Source: UBA3700 sp963592135 (GTDB taxonomy: Bacteria > Bacillota > Clostridia > Christensenellales > UBA3700). Taken from it: DNA of 11,851 bases. The stretch is taken from assembly GCA_963592135.1 (NCBI GenBank), contig CAVAVP010000009.1, positions 1-11,851 of the forward strand, given 5' to 3'. Under the pieces are notes generated by a model. The model did no database searches, was not told the DNA's origin, and worked only from the letters and a program-made list of their open reading frames with translations. The position numbers and the translations under genes were made by a program. Shown here piece after piece: positions 1 through 6,210 of this stretch (within the stretch, counting starts at the first letter, position 1; every line of letters starts with the position of its first letter).

Positions 1-1
1 C

Positions 2-1420
2 TATAGAGATATAGATAGAACGTCTAAATCTCAATTAAAAATTTTAACTAAAGTTAAAAACTTAAAAGATACCTTTATTGAAACTGAAAATGTTTTATAT
101 CTAGACTTTTTAGCTGTAAATAATATAGTTCCAAATGATAATAAAAAATTAGAGTTTGAAAGATTTAATAAAGAAACAATAAGTGAGTTTGACGAAGCAA
201 TAGAGAGTTTAAATGATTATAATTCAACTATAATTGCGCAATTCAATGAAACTTTAAGTGACTTTTTATATCATAGAGTAGAAAAAGATTATTTCGAGAT
301 TCCAGACTTTGAAACAATAGATACATATAAGTTTGAAGCAGATATAAAAGAATTAAATAGTTTTTATGATGATTATTTTAAAACTTATATAAAACAAAGC
401 GTTATAAATGGTGAAGTAAATAGTTCAGAAAGTATTATTTCATTATTAGATATTGCTGAAAAATATAGAACAAAATACGACAATATCGAAGTATTAAAAA
501 TTCTTCAAAGTGTAGATAAAAATATAGAAAATAAACATAGCGTAGCAAAGTATTTATTAGAACATAAAATACTTTCTAATGATATTTTATTTGAAGAAAT
601 TATAGATCAAGACTGGGAATGGTGTATTAGTTCATCTTATATAACTAAACTTTCTAAAAAAGATATAATTAAGTTTTATCAAACTGTTGTTGAAAAGAAT
701 GCTAAACGTTGTTGTAATAAATTATTAAAGATACAAACGATTAATCAAGTTTCTATAATAGATAAAGTGCTAGCACTTGTTGAGTTTGAAGACAATTCCT
801 GCATTCAACTTTTAAAGTTTACAAAATTAATAAAGTCTAATACTCAAGAATTTTCAGATGAGGGAACTAGATATGAAAATATGGCTATTGCATTAAAGTT
901 TTCATTAAAGCCGGATGTTGATGATGCTATAACGATAAATACAATAAATCAAATATGTCAAAATGAAACATACTACGAAAACAAGGATGAAATAGCTAGA
1001 ATTTATGTGCAAGAATCTGAAAAATTACAAAATAGTTTTCCATATATTACGGATGTTTTATTATGTTTGTTTGATGGTGAATTAGCTCAATCACAATATA
1101 TGAATTCTAATGCTGTTATGAACTTGTATTTAGAAGATATTTTAACACTAAACTCAACTAATTTACGTGTATTAAATATTTTATTATCATCAGTTATAAT
1201 GTTATATGATACAAATAAAAAGCATATAGTAAGTGCTATAAATTCTATCCAAAACGATAAAATTGTAGATACACTTGAACTATCTTATTTGACTGCTAAA
1301 AAAGATGGTAAAACAATACTTAAAAAATTATTAAAAACTGAGAAAAATAAAGTAGTTGCAATTATAAATAGAGTAGAAAAAGAAAGACAGTCGTTAGATA
1401 TGTTGGAGAAGGTGAAGTAG
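2..1420 (+). CDS. Large helical protein of unknown function, 5' end outside the window
   Basis: The frame is open without a stop from base 2 to the TAG at 1418-1420, giving at least 472 residues. There is no in-frame ATG before 767, and the GTG at 767 lies inside continuous coding sequence with no ribosome binding site, so the gene starts upstream of the window. The product looks almost wholly alpha-helical: Lys/Glu/Asn/Ile-rich, with runs of Leu/Ile spaced as in amphipathic helices, no membrane segment, and a charged coiled-coil-like C-terminus. I recognise no catalytic motif. It may be the C-terminal helical part of a larger protein whose N-terminal domain is off the window, for example a P-loop or dynamin-like enzyme, but that is speculation. 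Its stop lies one base before the next start codon, and the next gene's ribosome binding site (GGAGAAGG, about 1405-1412) lies inside it. It is therefore the first visible member of the vWA/PP2C/kinase operon and a candidate client or effector. Confidence 0.85.
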   Translation, partial: YRDIDRTSKSQLKILTKVKNLKDTFIETENVLYLDFLAVNNIVPNDNKKLEFERFNKETISEFDEAIESLNDYNSTIIAQFNETLSDFLYHRVEKDYFEIPDFETIDTYKFEADIKELNSFYDDYFKTYIKQSVINGEVNSSESIISLLDIAEKYRTKYDNIEVLKILQSVDKNIENKHSVAKYLLEHKILSNDILFEEIIDQDWEWCISSSYITKLSKKDIIKFYQTVVEKNAKRCCNKLLKIQTINQVSIIDKVLALVEFEDNSCIQLLKFTKLIKSNTQEFSDEGTRYENMAIALKFSLKPDVDDAITINTINQICQNETYYENKDEIARIYVQESEKLQNSFPYITDVLLCLFDGELAQSQYMNSNAVMNLYLEDILTLNSTNLRVLNILLSSVIMLYDTNKKHIVSAINSIQNDKIVDTLELSYLTAKKDGKTILKKLLKTEKNKVVAIINRVEKERQSLDMLEKVK

Positions 1421-1421
1421 G

Positions 1422-2045
1422 ATGGATTCTAGATTATTGATTTCACTAGTTATAGATAATTCAGCAGCAGTTCAAGGCGAGAAGTTTGAAAAAATCAAAT
1501 CAGCATTGAATGAATTTTGTAATGCACTCAATGAATCAGATGCTAAAAATATAGAACTTGAAATTATTTGTTTTGATGAGTTTCAACCAAAAGTATTGAA
1601 AAACTTTTCAAGAAAAGAATTTGATATAAATGGACTAGAACCTATAAAAATGCCTTTTTTAGGAAAAGCCTTAGACATTGCATTAACTGGTCTTCAAGCA
1701 AGAGCTGATTTCTTTTTACTAAATGATACTCAAGTTTATAAGCCATGGTTATTCGTTTTAACTAATGCTTATTCTTTTGATGATGTTGATGTTGTTGCAA
1801 GAGATTTAAAGCAGGCTATATCTGAGCAAAAGGTTCTATATATGCCATTTATATTATCTCAAAGAAAAATACCGGATAATGTTGAGGATTTGGCTCTTAC
1901 AAAGAAGTTTATGAGAATAAAGGAAAATTCATTTGATATGTTCTTTAAATGGTTCTATGATATGGCCGTTAAAAGAGCTACAACTCCAAATGGAATTCCA
2001 GTTAAATTTGAAAGATCTGGATTCGAAGGATGGGCAATATTATGA
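1422..2045 (+). CDS. TerY-like vWA-domain protein with degraded MIDAS
   Basis: This 207-residue protein is close to a single von Willebrand factor A domain and resembles TerY. It has a hydrophobic first strand leading into the metal motif (residues 5-16), the strand IELEIICFD (44-52), and the strand PWLFVLT (108-114). All three MIDAS elements that normally bind Mg are altered. The DxSxS motif reads D12-N-S14-A-A16. The Thr normally found in the GGTSLG-like loop is replaced near P78-F79-L80-G81. The Asp of the TDG motif is N115. Metal-dependent ligand binding is therefore probably weak or lost, suggesting a scaffold or pseudo-receptor role. The start is supported by GGAGAAGG nine bases upstream. 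The stop overlaps the preferred PP2C start as ATGA (2042-2045), which indicates translational coupling. The vWA call is firm on fold pattern and neighbours; the exact role is inferred. Confidence 0.82.
   Translation: MDSRLLISLVIDNSAAVQGEKFEKIKSALNEFCNALNESDAKNIELEIICFDEFQPKVLKNFSRKEFDINGLEPIKMPFLGKALDIALTGLQARADFFLLNDTQVYKPWLFVLTNAYSFDDVDVVARDLKQAISEQKVLYMPFILSQRKIPDNVEDLALTKKFMRIKENSFDMFFKWFYDMAVKRATTPNGIPVKFERSGFEGWAIL
2025..2030 (+). promoter_or_regulatory. Ribosome binding site that decides the PP2C start
   Basis: GAAGGA lies 11 bases before the ATG at 2042 and inside the 3' end of the preceding vWA gene. The alternative in-frame ATG at 2030 would overlap this site and has no other Shine-Dalgarno sequence, so 2042 is the better start. 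It also gives the common ATGA stop/start overlap. Confidence 0.55.
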
Positions 2046-3034
2046 TACTAAGCAAATGGAGACATGCAAGTAGTGTAGTTAGAGGAAACGATCATATTGA
2101 AAATGATCTTCCATGCCAAGATAATGTTGCCTATAAATTAAGCAAAGGTATTGAAGTTATTGCACTATCTGATGGTGCAGGTTCTAAGCCTATGTCGCAA
2201 ATAGGGTCTGAAGTTGCTACAAAAACCATATGTGAATATATGGTTGAAGAGTTTGATAACATTTACTTTTTTAGTGAAAAGTATGGCAAAACTAAAGATG
2301 AAATAGAAGAGCAGAAAAAAATCATTAAAGAAAATATATTTAATTATGTTAAGAAAAACTTGTTGCTTCAAGCAAAGGGAGAAATAGAGTTTGAAGAATT
2401 AGCTTGTACATTGTTGTTTTTTGCAAGAAAAGGTGAAAAATACATAATGGGACATATTGGTGATGGAGTAATTGCGGGAAGTTTTAGTGCAGGAAAGGAC
2501 CAACAAGTTAAAGTATTATCTGCACCTGAAAATGGTGAACAAATTAACATAACATTCTTCTTAACCGATCCAGATGCAATAGATCACTTAAGAATCACTT
2601 GTGGAAAATTTACAAACTTAACAGGAGTTATGTTAATGTCTGACGGTCCAGAGGAAGTTTTATTTCAAGGACACGAACTACATGAAAATGTTACAAAGTT
2701 ATTTAATAATTTTAATAATTTTACAAGTGAAAAATATAACAAGGTAATTAATAAGTTTTTATCTACACAAGTTGCTCAATATAGTTACGATGACTTAAGT
2801 TTAAATATTTTATATTTAACATGTGTAGATACAAACAAAACTAGCAAAGAAGTACTTGAAGATTTGTTTAGTGATATAACAGAAGACGAACAGATTATTA
2901 GAAAAAGTAAGTATGGATATATGCTAGATAATACAAAACAATTTAAAGTAAGTGTAAGACCAGGAATATTAATAAATAATGCTAAAGATAATTTTAGTTT
3001 CTCATATGATTTTTCTGGAGTGAAGGTGGAATAG
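2042..3034 (+). CDS. PP2C-family serine/threonine protein phosphatase of a TerY-P triad
   Basis: This is a metal-dependent protein phosphatase that would remove phosphate from Ser/Thr residues, probably on substrates of the kinase encoded next. From the ATG at 2042 it is 330 residues. The PP2C metal-site aspartates are all present: D27 in PCQDN, D44 in SDGAG, D141 in HIGDG, D201 in MSDG, and D250/D251 in YDDLS. The N-terminus (KWRHASSVVRGNDH, then PCQD) is typical of the PP2C branch found in TerY-P triads, where Cys-Gln-Asp follows a 'conserved W, then S-x-x-G' opening. After the catalytic domain, about 68 residues (263-330) form a tail with a helical part and a beta-rich end that I do not recognise; it may bind the partner proteins. 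The stop directly abuts the kinase start (TAGATG), so the two are surely co-transcribed. Four extra residues would be added if ATG 2030 were used. No membrane segment is seen, so it is cytoplasmic. Confidence 0.92.
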   Translation: MILSKWRHASSVVRGNDHIENDLPCQDNVAYKLSKGIEVIALSDGAGSKPMSQIGSEVATKTICEYMVEEFDNIYFFSEKYGKTKDEIEEQKKIIKENIFNYVKKNLLLQAKGEIEFEELACTLLFFARKGEKYIMGHIGDGVIAGSFSAGKDQQVKVLSAPENGEQINITFFLTDPDAIDHLRITCGKFTNLTGVMLMSDGPEEVLFQGHELHENVTKLFNNFNNFTSEKYNKVINKFLSTQVAQYSYDDLSLNILYLTCVDTNKTSKEVLEDLFSDITEDEQIIRKSKYGYMLDNTKQFKVSVRPGILINNAKDNFSFSYDFSGVKVE

Positions 3035-4381
3035 ATGCCAAAAATAAATAGACTTTATTTTATAGAAGAGAGTGTTTTAAACACAAATAAGTTCTATATA
3101 TTACTTGAGAATTTGATAAATGATCCTCAAGCTGAGGCTTATTTTGCCGTAGATTCTAGTATTCAAGAAAAAATAGATAAATATATTTCTATGGGGTTAT
3201 ATGATGAAGCATATGATATTCAAACATATCTATATTTCTTTAAAAACAGATTAAGATTAGAATATATAAAAACTAGTGATTACTTAGATTTTGAAGAATT
3301 TATGAAGGCTTCAACAAAGTATGGAGAAGTTTATGTACTTACTCAACAAAATAACATATTCGAGGCATTTAAAGGGCTAAAATCTAAAATGCCACATTTA
3401 AAGCTATATTGCGTAAAACATCAAAATATAGTAGAATGGAAGGAGACGGAGAAGGTAACATTTGAAGCTTATTATCCAATAAAAGAAGAAAAGTATATTA
3501 ACAAAATTGATACGGATAATTTATCTTATGTATATTCTCCAAAATATGGATATTTAAAACTCGATAAAAATACCGAACTTAGTGGTGGTGAAGGAAGATG
3601 TTATAAAACTTATAATAATTTCTTTGTAAAGATATATAATTCAAAGCATTTATCTTATGTAAACTTGAAAAAACTGCAAAAAATGTTACAAATGGATATC
3701 TCAAATGAGTTTGTATTATGGCCACTAGATATTGTGTACTACAATAATAATTTTGTCGGCTATGTAATGAAGGAATTAAAAGGTTGTTATAATCTTGATG
3801 ATTTAAAAGATTTTAACTACGATGTTCCTAATTTTGATAAGAATTTAGATAGATATTATGTAGCTTTGAACTTATTAAAGCAGATAGAATATCTACATAA
3901 AAAGGGTATAATTATAGGTGATTTAAAGCCTGATAATATAATGATTAAACCTCCACACGATGTTTACATTATAGATTCAGGTTCATTCCAAGTGGAAGAT
4001 TATTGTTGTCCTGTATGTAATCCTGTATATACAGAAAAAACATATGTAGGGGACGAATTAAAAACTACACTTAGAACAGTAGAGGATGAATTTTTTCCAA
4101 TAAACAGAATCGTATTTGAGTTATTGGTAAATAAAAGTCCATTCTATAATAAAAATAACACCGAGGTAAATGAAGAGGGTAAGAGAACCTTTGAATATCC
4201 TTTAAATAAGCCTAAAGATTTGGCGAAAATGCCACCATATCAATTTTATTGGTTTGCTGGCTTAACCCAAAATATGAGAGAATATTTTTACTATTATTAT
4301 AAACAAGGAAAAATAACAGAAATATCCGACTTGATACGAGAATTAGAATTAACAATAAAAAGATTAAAGGAGAAAAAGTAG
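3035..4381 (+). CDS. Atypical Ser/Thr protein kinase with N-terminal extension, TerY-P triad
   Basis: This 448-residue protein has two parts. Residues 1 to about 165 form an alternating helix/strand region I cannot assign; its pattern is loosely PIN-like or Rossmann-like. The kinase domain runs from about 168 to 448. It has a glycine loop (SGGEGRCY, 183-190), the ATP-binding lysine K199 in FVKIY, a catalytic loop GDLKPDN with D296 and N301, and the Mg-binding aspartate D314. Two departures from the textbook Hanks pattern are visible. Gly replaces Arg of HRD (IIIGD), and DSG replaces DFG (D314-S-G). Both are common in kinases paired with TerY and PP2C proteins. The activation segment contains C324, C325 and C328. 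It would transfer phosphate to Ser/Thr, opposed by the PP2C phosphatase encoded directly upstream. AAGGTGG before the start and TAGATG junctions on both sides place it in one operon with both neighbours. No membrane segment is evident, so it is a soluble kinase. Confidence 0.9.
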   Translation: MPKINRLYFIEESVLNTNKFYILLENLINDPQAEAYFAVDSSIQEKIDKYISMGLYDEAYDIQTYLYFFKNRLRLEYIKTSDYLDFEEFMKASTKYGEVYVLTQQNNIFEAFKGLKSKMPHLKLYCVKHQNIVEWKETEKVTFEAYYPIKEEKYINKIDTDNLSYVYSPKYGYLKLDKNTELSGGEGRCYKTYNNFFVKIYNSKHLSYVNLKKLQKMLQMDISNEFVLWPLDIVYYNNNFVGYVMKELKGCYNLDDLKDFNYDVPNFDKNLDRYYVALNLLKQIEYLHKKGIIIGDLKPDNIMIKPPHDVYIIDSGSFQVEDYCCPVCNPVYTEKTYVGDELKTTLRTVEDEFFPINRIVFELLVNKSPFYNKNNTEVNEEGKRTFEYPLNKPKDLAKMPPYQFYWFAGLTQNMREYFYYYYKQGKITEISDLIRELELTIKRLKEKK

Positions 4382-5071
4382 ATGGCAGATTTTTTAGATG
4401 ATGATATGAACTTAGGTGATTGGTCTTCTCTTGAAATTAATTCTTCAAGAAAAGTTCCTATTTGTCTTGTACTTGATAGATCTGGCTCAATGCAAGAATG
4501 CGATGGATCTACAAAAAGCAAAATGCAAGAATTGAATGCAAATATGAAAATTTTCTTAGATTATGTAAGAGGAAATAAAAAAGCAAGTCGTATTTGTGAT
4601 ATCTGCATAATTTCTTTTGGTGGCGTTGATGAAGTTACTGTTGAAAACAATTATTCAAGTATAAAAGATTTAAAATATAAGCCATTAGAACCATATGGTA
4701 GAACACCAATGGGAGCCGCTGTAAGTAAAGCAATTGAACTTTTAAAGAAGAGAAGAACTTACTATAAAAACAACGATATTGAGCATTATAAGCCAATTAT
4801 GCTTATTATGACGGATGGACTTCCAACTGATGAATATAAATCAGCTGCAATGGAATTTTCAAGTATGGTAAAAAATAGAGAAGTTAAAGTTTTTCCAGTT
4901 GGTATTGGTAAAAACTTTAATAAGGATGTTTTAAGAGAATTCTCTCCACTTGTTGAACCAAAAACAATTGAAAGTGCAGAAAACTTCGAGAAACTATTTA
5001 AATTACTTTCTGCATCTTCTTCAAACCCTAATGACGATTCATTAGATAAATGGTTCCAAGATGAAGCTTAA
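4382..5071 (+). CDS. TerY-type vWA-domain protein with intact MIDAS
   Basis: This 229-residue cytoplasmic vWA protein has a complete metal ion-dependent adhesion site: D32-R-S34-G-S36 in the first loop, T108 in GRTPMG, and D145 in MTDGLPTD. The core runs from about residue 25 to 205. It is preceded by an acidic tail (DFLDDDMNLGDW) and followed by a Ser/Asn/Asp-rich C-terminus ending in a Trp-Phe motif, both possible docking segments. TerY-type vWA proteins are held to act as Mg-dependent protein-binding partners of the neighbouring kinase and phosphatase. The ribosome binding site AAAGGAG (4366-4372) lies inside the kinase gene and the start follows its stop without a gap (TAGATG). This is the last gene of the operon, closed by the terminator at 5099. 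The contrast with the degraded vWA protein at 1422 suggests a division of labour between the two. Family assignment is firm; ligand and client are unknown. Confidence 0.93.
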   Translation: MADFLDDDMNLGDWSSLEINSSRKVPICLVLDRSGSMQECDGSTKSKMQELNANMKIFLDYVRGNKKASRICDICIISFGGVDEVTVENNYSSIKDLKYKPLEPYGRTPMGAAVSKAIELLKKRRTYYKNNDIEHYKPIMLIMTDGLPTDEYKSAAMEFSSMVKNREVKVFPVGIGKNFNKDVLREFSPLVEPKTIESAENFEKLFKLLSASSSNPNDDSLDKWFQDEA

Positions 5072-5098
5072 TTAAAAATTTTAAAAAATAAAAATATT

Positions 5099-5136
5099 TG
5101 CCTTCAAGATTGAATAAAATTGAAGGCATTTTTTTT
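5099..5136 (+). terminator. Intrinsic terminator of the TerY-P operon
   Basis: A perfect nine-pair stem, TGCCTTCAA (5099-5107) with TTGAAGGCA (5120-5128), has a 12-base loop and is followed by eight T (5129-5136). It lies 28 bases after the stop of the second vWA gene. Confidence 0.92.
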
Positions 5137-5213
5137 ATTTAAATAGTCCATAAAATTTACTAAATTTTGAATAGATTTTACATAACTATCTATATTTTTA
5201 TGCGAATTGCGCG

Positions 5214-5219
5214 TATAAT
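5214..5219 (+). promoter_or_regulatory. Possible -10 box for the 76-residue gene
   Basis: TATAAT at 5214-5219 is a consensus -10. The -35 position (about 5191-5196, TATATT) is poor. Transcription would begin close to the Shine-Dalgarno sequence at 5226, leaving a leader of about 14 bases, which is very short. A promoter somewhere in 5140-5225 is expected because a strong terminator precedes the gene, but this exact placement is uncertain. Confidence 0.35.
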
Positions 5220-5225
5220 AAAAGT

Positions 5226-5233
5226 AGGAGGTG
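5226..5233 (+). promoter_or_regulatory. Strong ribosome binding site deciding the start at 5240
   Basis: AGGAGGTG is a near-perfect anti-16S match, with six bases before the ATG at 5240. An in-frame GTG at 5231 overlaps the site itself and is therefore an unlikely start. Confidence 0.85.
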
Positions 5234-5239
5234 GGGCAT

Positions 5240-5470
5240 ATGGGTGAAAAAGAATATGCACAACAACTTATAGAAGAGGCTTTTAGAGCTCGTGCTACAT
5301 CAGGTTTTCCTTTTACAACAGTAAATGTTTCCGAATTTGGTGAAGGCAAATATGATTTTGAAGCCATGAAGCAATGCTTGCTTGAAGAAGGATTTAAAAT
5401 TATTCCTGTTGAAGAGTCTCATTTAAGAAACACGCCAATAAAAAATAAATATGTAATTATTGGTAGATAG
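5240..5470 (+). CDS. Small hypothetical protein, 76 residues
   Basis: The protein is not recognised. It has an N-terminal helix rich in Glu/Ala (EKEYAQQLIEEAFRARATSG), a strand-like segment PFTTVNVSEF, a second helix YDFEAMKQCLLEEGF, a strand KIIPVEES, and a C-terminal strand KYVIIGR. That pattern fits a compact alpha/beta fold. There is no signal peptide, membrane segment or metal motif, and only one Cys. Coding is credible because of the excellent AGGAGGTG site, a stop at 5468-5470 followed closely by a good terminator, and a balanced protein-like composition. The gene stands alone between two terminators, so it is transcribed independently of the TerY-P operon. Function and any link to its neighbours are unknown. 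Confidence 0.8.
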   Translation: MGEKEYAQQLIEEAFRARATSGFPFTTVNVSEFGEGKYDFEAMKQCLLEEGFKIIPVEESHLRNTPIKNKYVIIGR

Positions 5471-5494
5471 TTTCAAAAAAATCAGAAGGTATCC

Positions 5495-5532
5495 AATTAG
5501 GTCGCAAATCTTTTTGCAGCCTAATTTTTTTT
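5495..5532 (+). terminator. Intrinsic terminator after the 76-residue gene
   Basis: AATTAGG (5495-5501) pairs with CCTAATT (5520-5526). After a small mismatch the stem continues with GCAAA/TTTGC around a four-base loop. Eight T (5525-5532) follow and overlap the base of the stem. Confidence 0.88.
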
Positions 5533-5559
5533 GACTAATTAAGACATTTAATGTAATAT
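5531..5559 (+). promoter_or_regulatory. Sigma-A-type promoter of the DUF1292 gene
   Basis: TTGACT (-35, 5531-5536) and TAATAT (-10, 5554-5559) are separated by 17 bases, predicting a start near 5566 and a leader of about 20 bases. The first two bases of the -35 are the last two T of the preceding terminator, so termination and initiation signals overlap. Confidence 0.7.
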
Positions 5560-5585
5560 AAAATAAACCAAAAAGGAGAACTATT

Positions 5586-5957
5586 ATGGCAGATAAAAAG
5601 AATAACAATAATAATGAAGAAGAAAACATTTTTTCTGATGAAGATTTAATCGTACTTAAGGATGAAGATGGTAAGGAAATAGAATTTGTACAAATTGCAA
5701 CTATTGATTATGATGGAGAATGGTATGCATTTTTACAACCAACAGAACTTGGAGATCTTCAAGATGATGAAATGATTTTATTTAAAATTGAAACCGATGA
5801 AGGAGGAGAGGATTTCTTTGTCCCAGTTGAAGATGAAGACTTAACAAATAAAGTTTATGAAGAATATGTAAAAGAATGTGAAGCCGAAGCTGAATATTGC
5901 GATGGAGATTGCTCAATGTGTTCGGAAGAAAATTGCGAAGATAGAGAAGATAAATAA
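5586..5957 (+). CDS. DUF1292 (YrzB-like) acidic protein with Cys-rich tail
   Basis: This 123-residue, very acidic cytoplasmic protein carries the DUF1292 pattern at about residues 18-98: a first strand (DLIVLKDEDGKEIEF), then IATIDYDGEWYAFLQP, then EMILFKIE and the closing FVPVEDEDLTNKVYEEY helix. Family members are small Bacillota proteins of unknown function, often near ruvX and alaS, which are not seen here. The N-terminus is a low-complexity Lys/Asn/Glu stretch with five consecutive Asn. The C-terminal tail adds five cysteines (C98, C105, C109, C112, C117), an arrangement able to bind a metal or form disulfides; to my knowledge it is not a usual part of the domain. The start is fixed by AAGGAG (5573-5578), seven bases upstream. 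The gene is monocistronic, with its own promoter and terminator. Confidence 0.88.
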   Translation: MADKKNNNNNEEENIFSDEDLIVLKDEDGKEIEFVQIATIDYDGEWYAFLQPTELGDLQDDEMILFKIETDEGGEDFFVPVEDEDLTNKVYEEYVKECEAEAEYCDGDCSMCSEENCEDREDK

Positions 5958-5983
5958 TAAACTTTTAATTAGATAAATTAAGG

Positions 5984-6015
5984 CCTTCAAAGTAAATTCT
6001 TTGGAGGTTTTTTTT
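5984..6015 (+). terminator. Intrinsic terminator after the DUF1292 gene
   Basis: CCTTCAAAG (5984-5992) pairs with CTTTGGAGG (5999-6007), nine pairs including one G-U, around a six-base loop, followed by eight T (6008-6015). Confidence 0.9.
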
Positions 6016-6066
6016 GTTTAGAAAAGGTATTTTTGTTTTTTATATTATATTTATATATAAAATTGT

Positions 6067-6096
6067 TTGCGTTAATTAAAATTCTTTTGATATAAT
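6067..6096 (+). promoter_or_regulatory. Extended -10 promoter of rpsB-tsf-pyrH
   Basis: TGATATAAT (6088-6096) is a full extended -10 element. TTGCGT (6067-6072) stands 18 bases upstream of the -10 hexamer as a fair -35. The predicted start is near 6102-6104, leaving a leader of just over 100 bases before rpsB. Confidence 0.75.
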
Positions 6097-6101
6097 CCCA
6101 A

Positions 6102-6166
6102 TAGCCAAAATAAGCATCCATGGCTAGTATATAGCTGTTGCCCAAATTGCCGGGGTTGTTATATAT
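6102..6166 (+). promoter_or_regulatory. Structured 5' leader of rpsB, possible S2 autoregulatory element
   Basis: Two adjacent hairpins can be drawn, beginning at the predicted transcript start. Hairpin 1 is TAGCCA (6102-6107) with TGGCTA (6121-6126), six perfect pairs around a 13-base loop. Hairpin 2 is GTATATAGC (6127-6135) with GTTATATAT (6158-6166), nine pairs including two G-U. After a small internal loop it continues as GCCC (6140-6143) with GGGT (6153-6156). No T-tract follows, so it is not a terminator. Ribosomal protein operons often carry leader structures bound by one of their products; S2 would be the natural ligand here. I do not recognise a known family, so the regulatory role is inferred. 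Confidence 0.4.
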
Positions 6167-6210
6167 GTAAACTATGGAGAAGAAAATAAACATAAAAGGA
6201 GATTAAAAAA

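Noticed and set aside
767..1420. A separate 217-residue gene starting at GTG 767
   Set aside because: The same frame is open from base 2 with coding-like composition, and no ribosome binding site precedes 767; this is the inside of a longer gene.
2030..2041. ATG at 2030 as the PP2C start
   Set aside because: It overlaps the only Shine-Dalgarno-like sequence; ATG 2042 has that site at a workable distance and forms the ATGA overlap.
2165..2550. Two minus-strand open frames inside the PP2C gene
   Set aside because: They are antisense to a well-supported gene and show no ribosome binding site or protein-like signature.
4297..4521. Minus-strand open frame across the kinase/vWA junction
   Set aside because: It lies antisense to two firm coding regions.
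5423..5629. Minus-strand open frame with a hydrophobic start
   Set aside because: It crosses a terminator, a promoter and the start of the DUF1292 gene; the hydrophobicity comes from reading poly-A/T in reverse.
5987..6193. Minus-strand open frame in the rpsB upstream region
   Set aside because: It overlaps a terminator, promoter and structured leader on the + strand, and its Lys/Asn/Ile/Tyr-rich product reflects AT-rich DNA.
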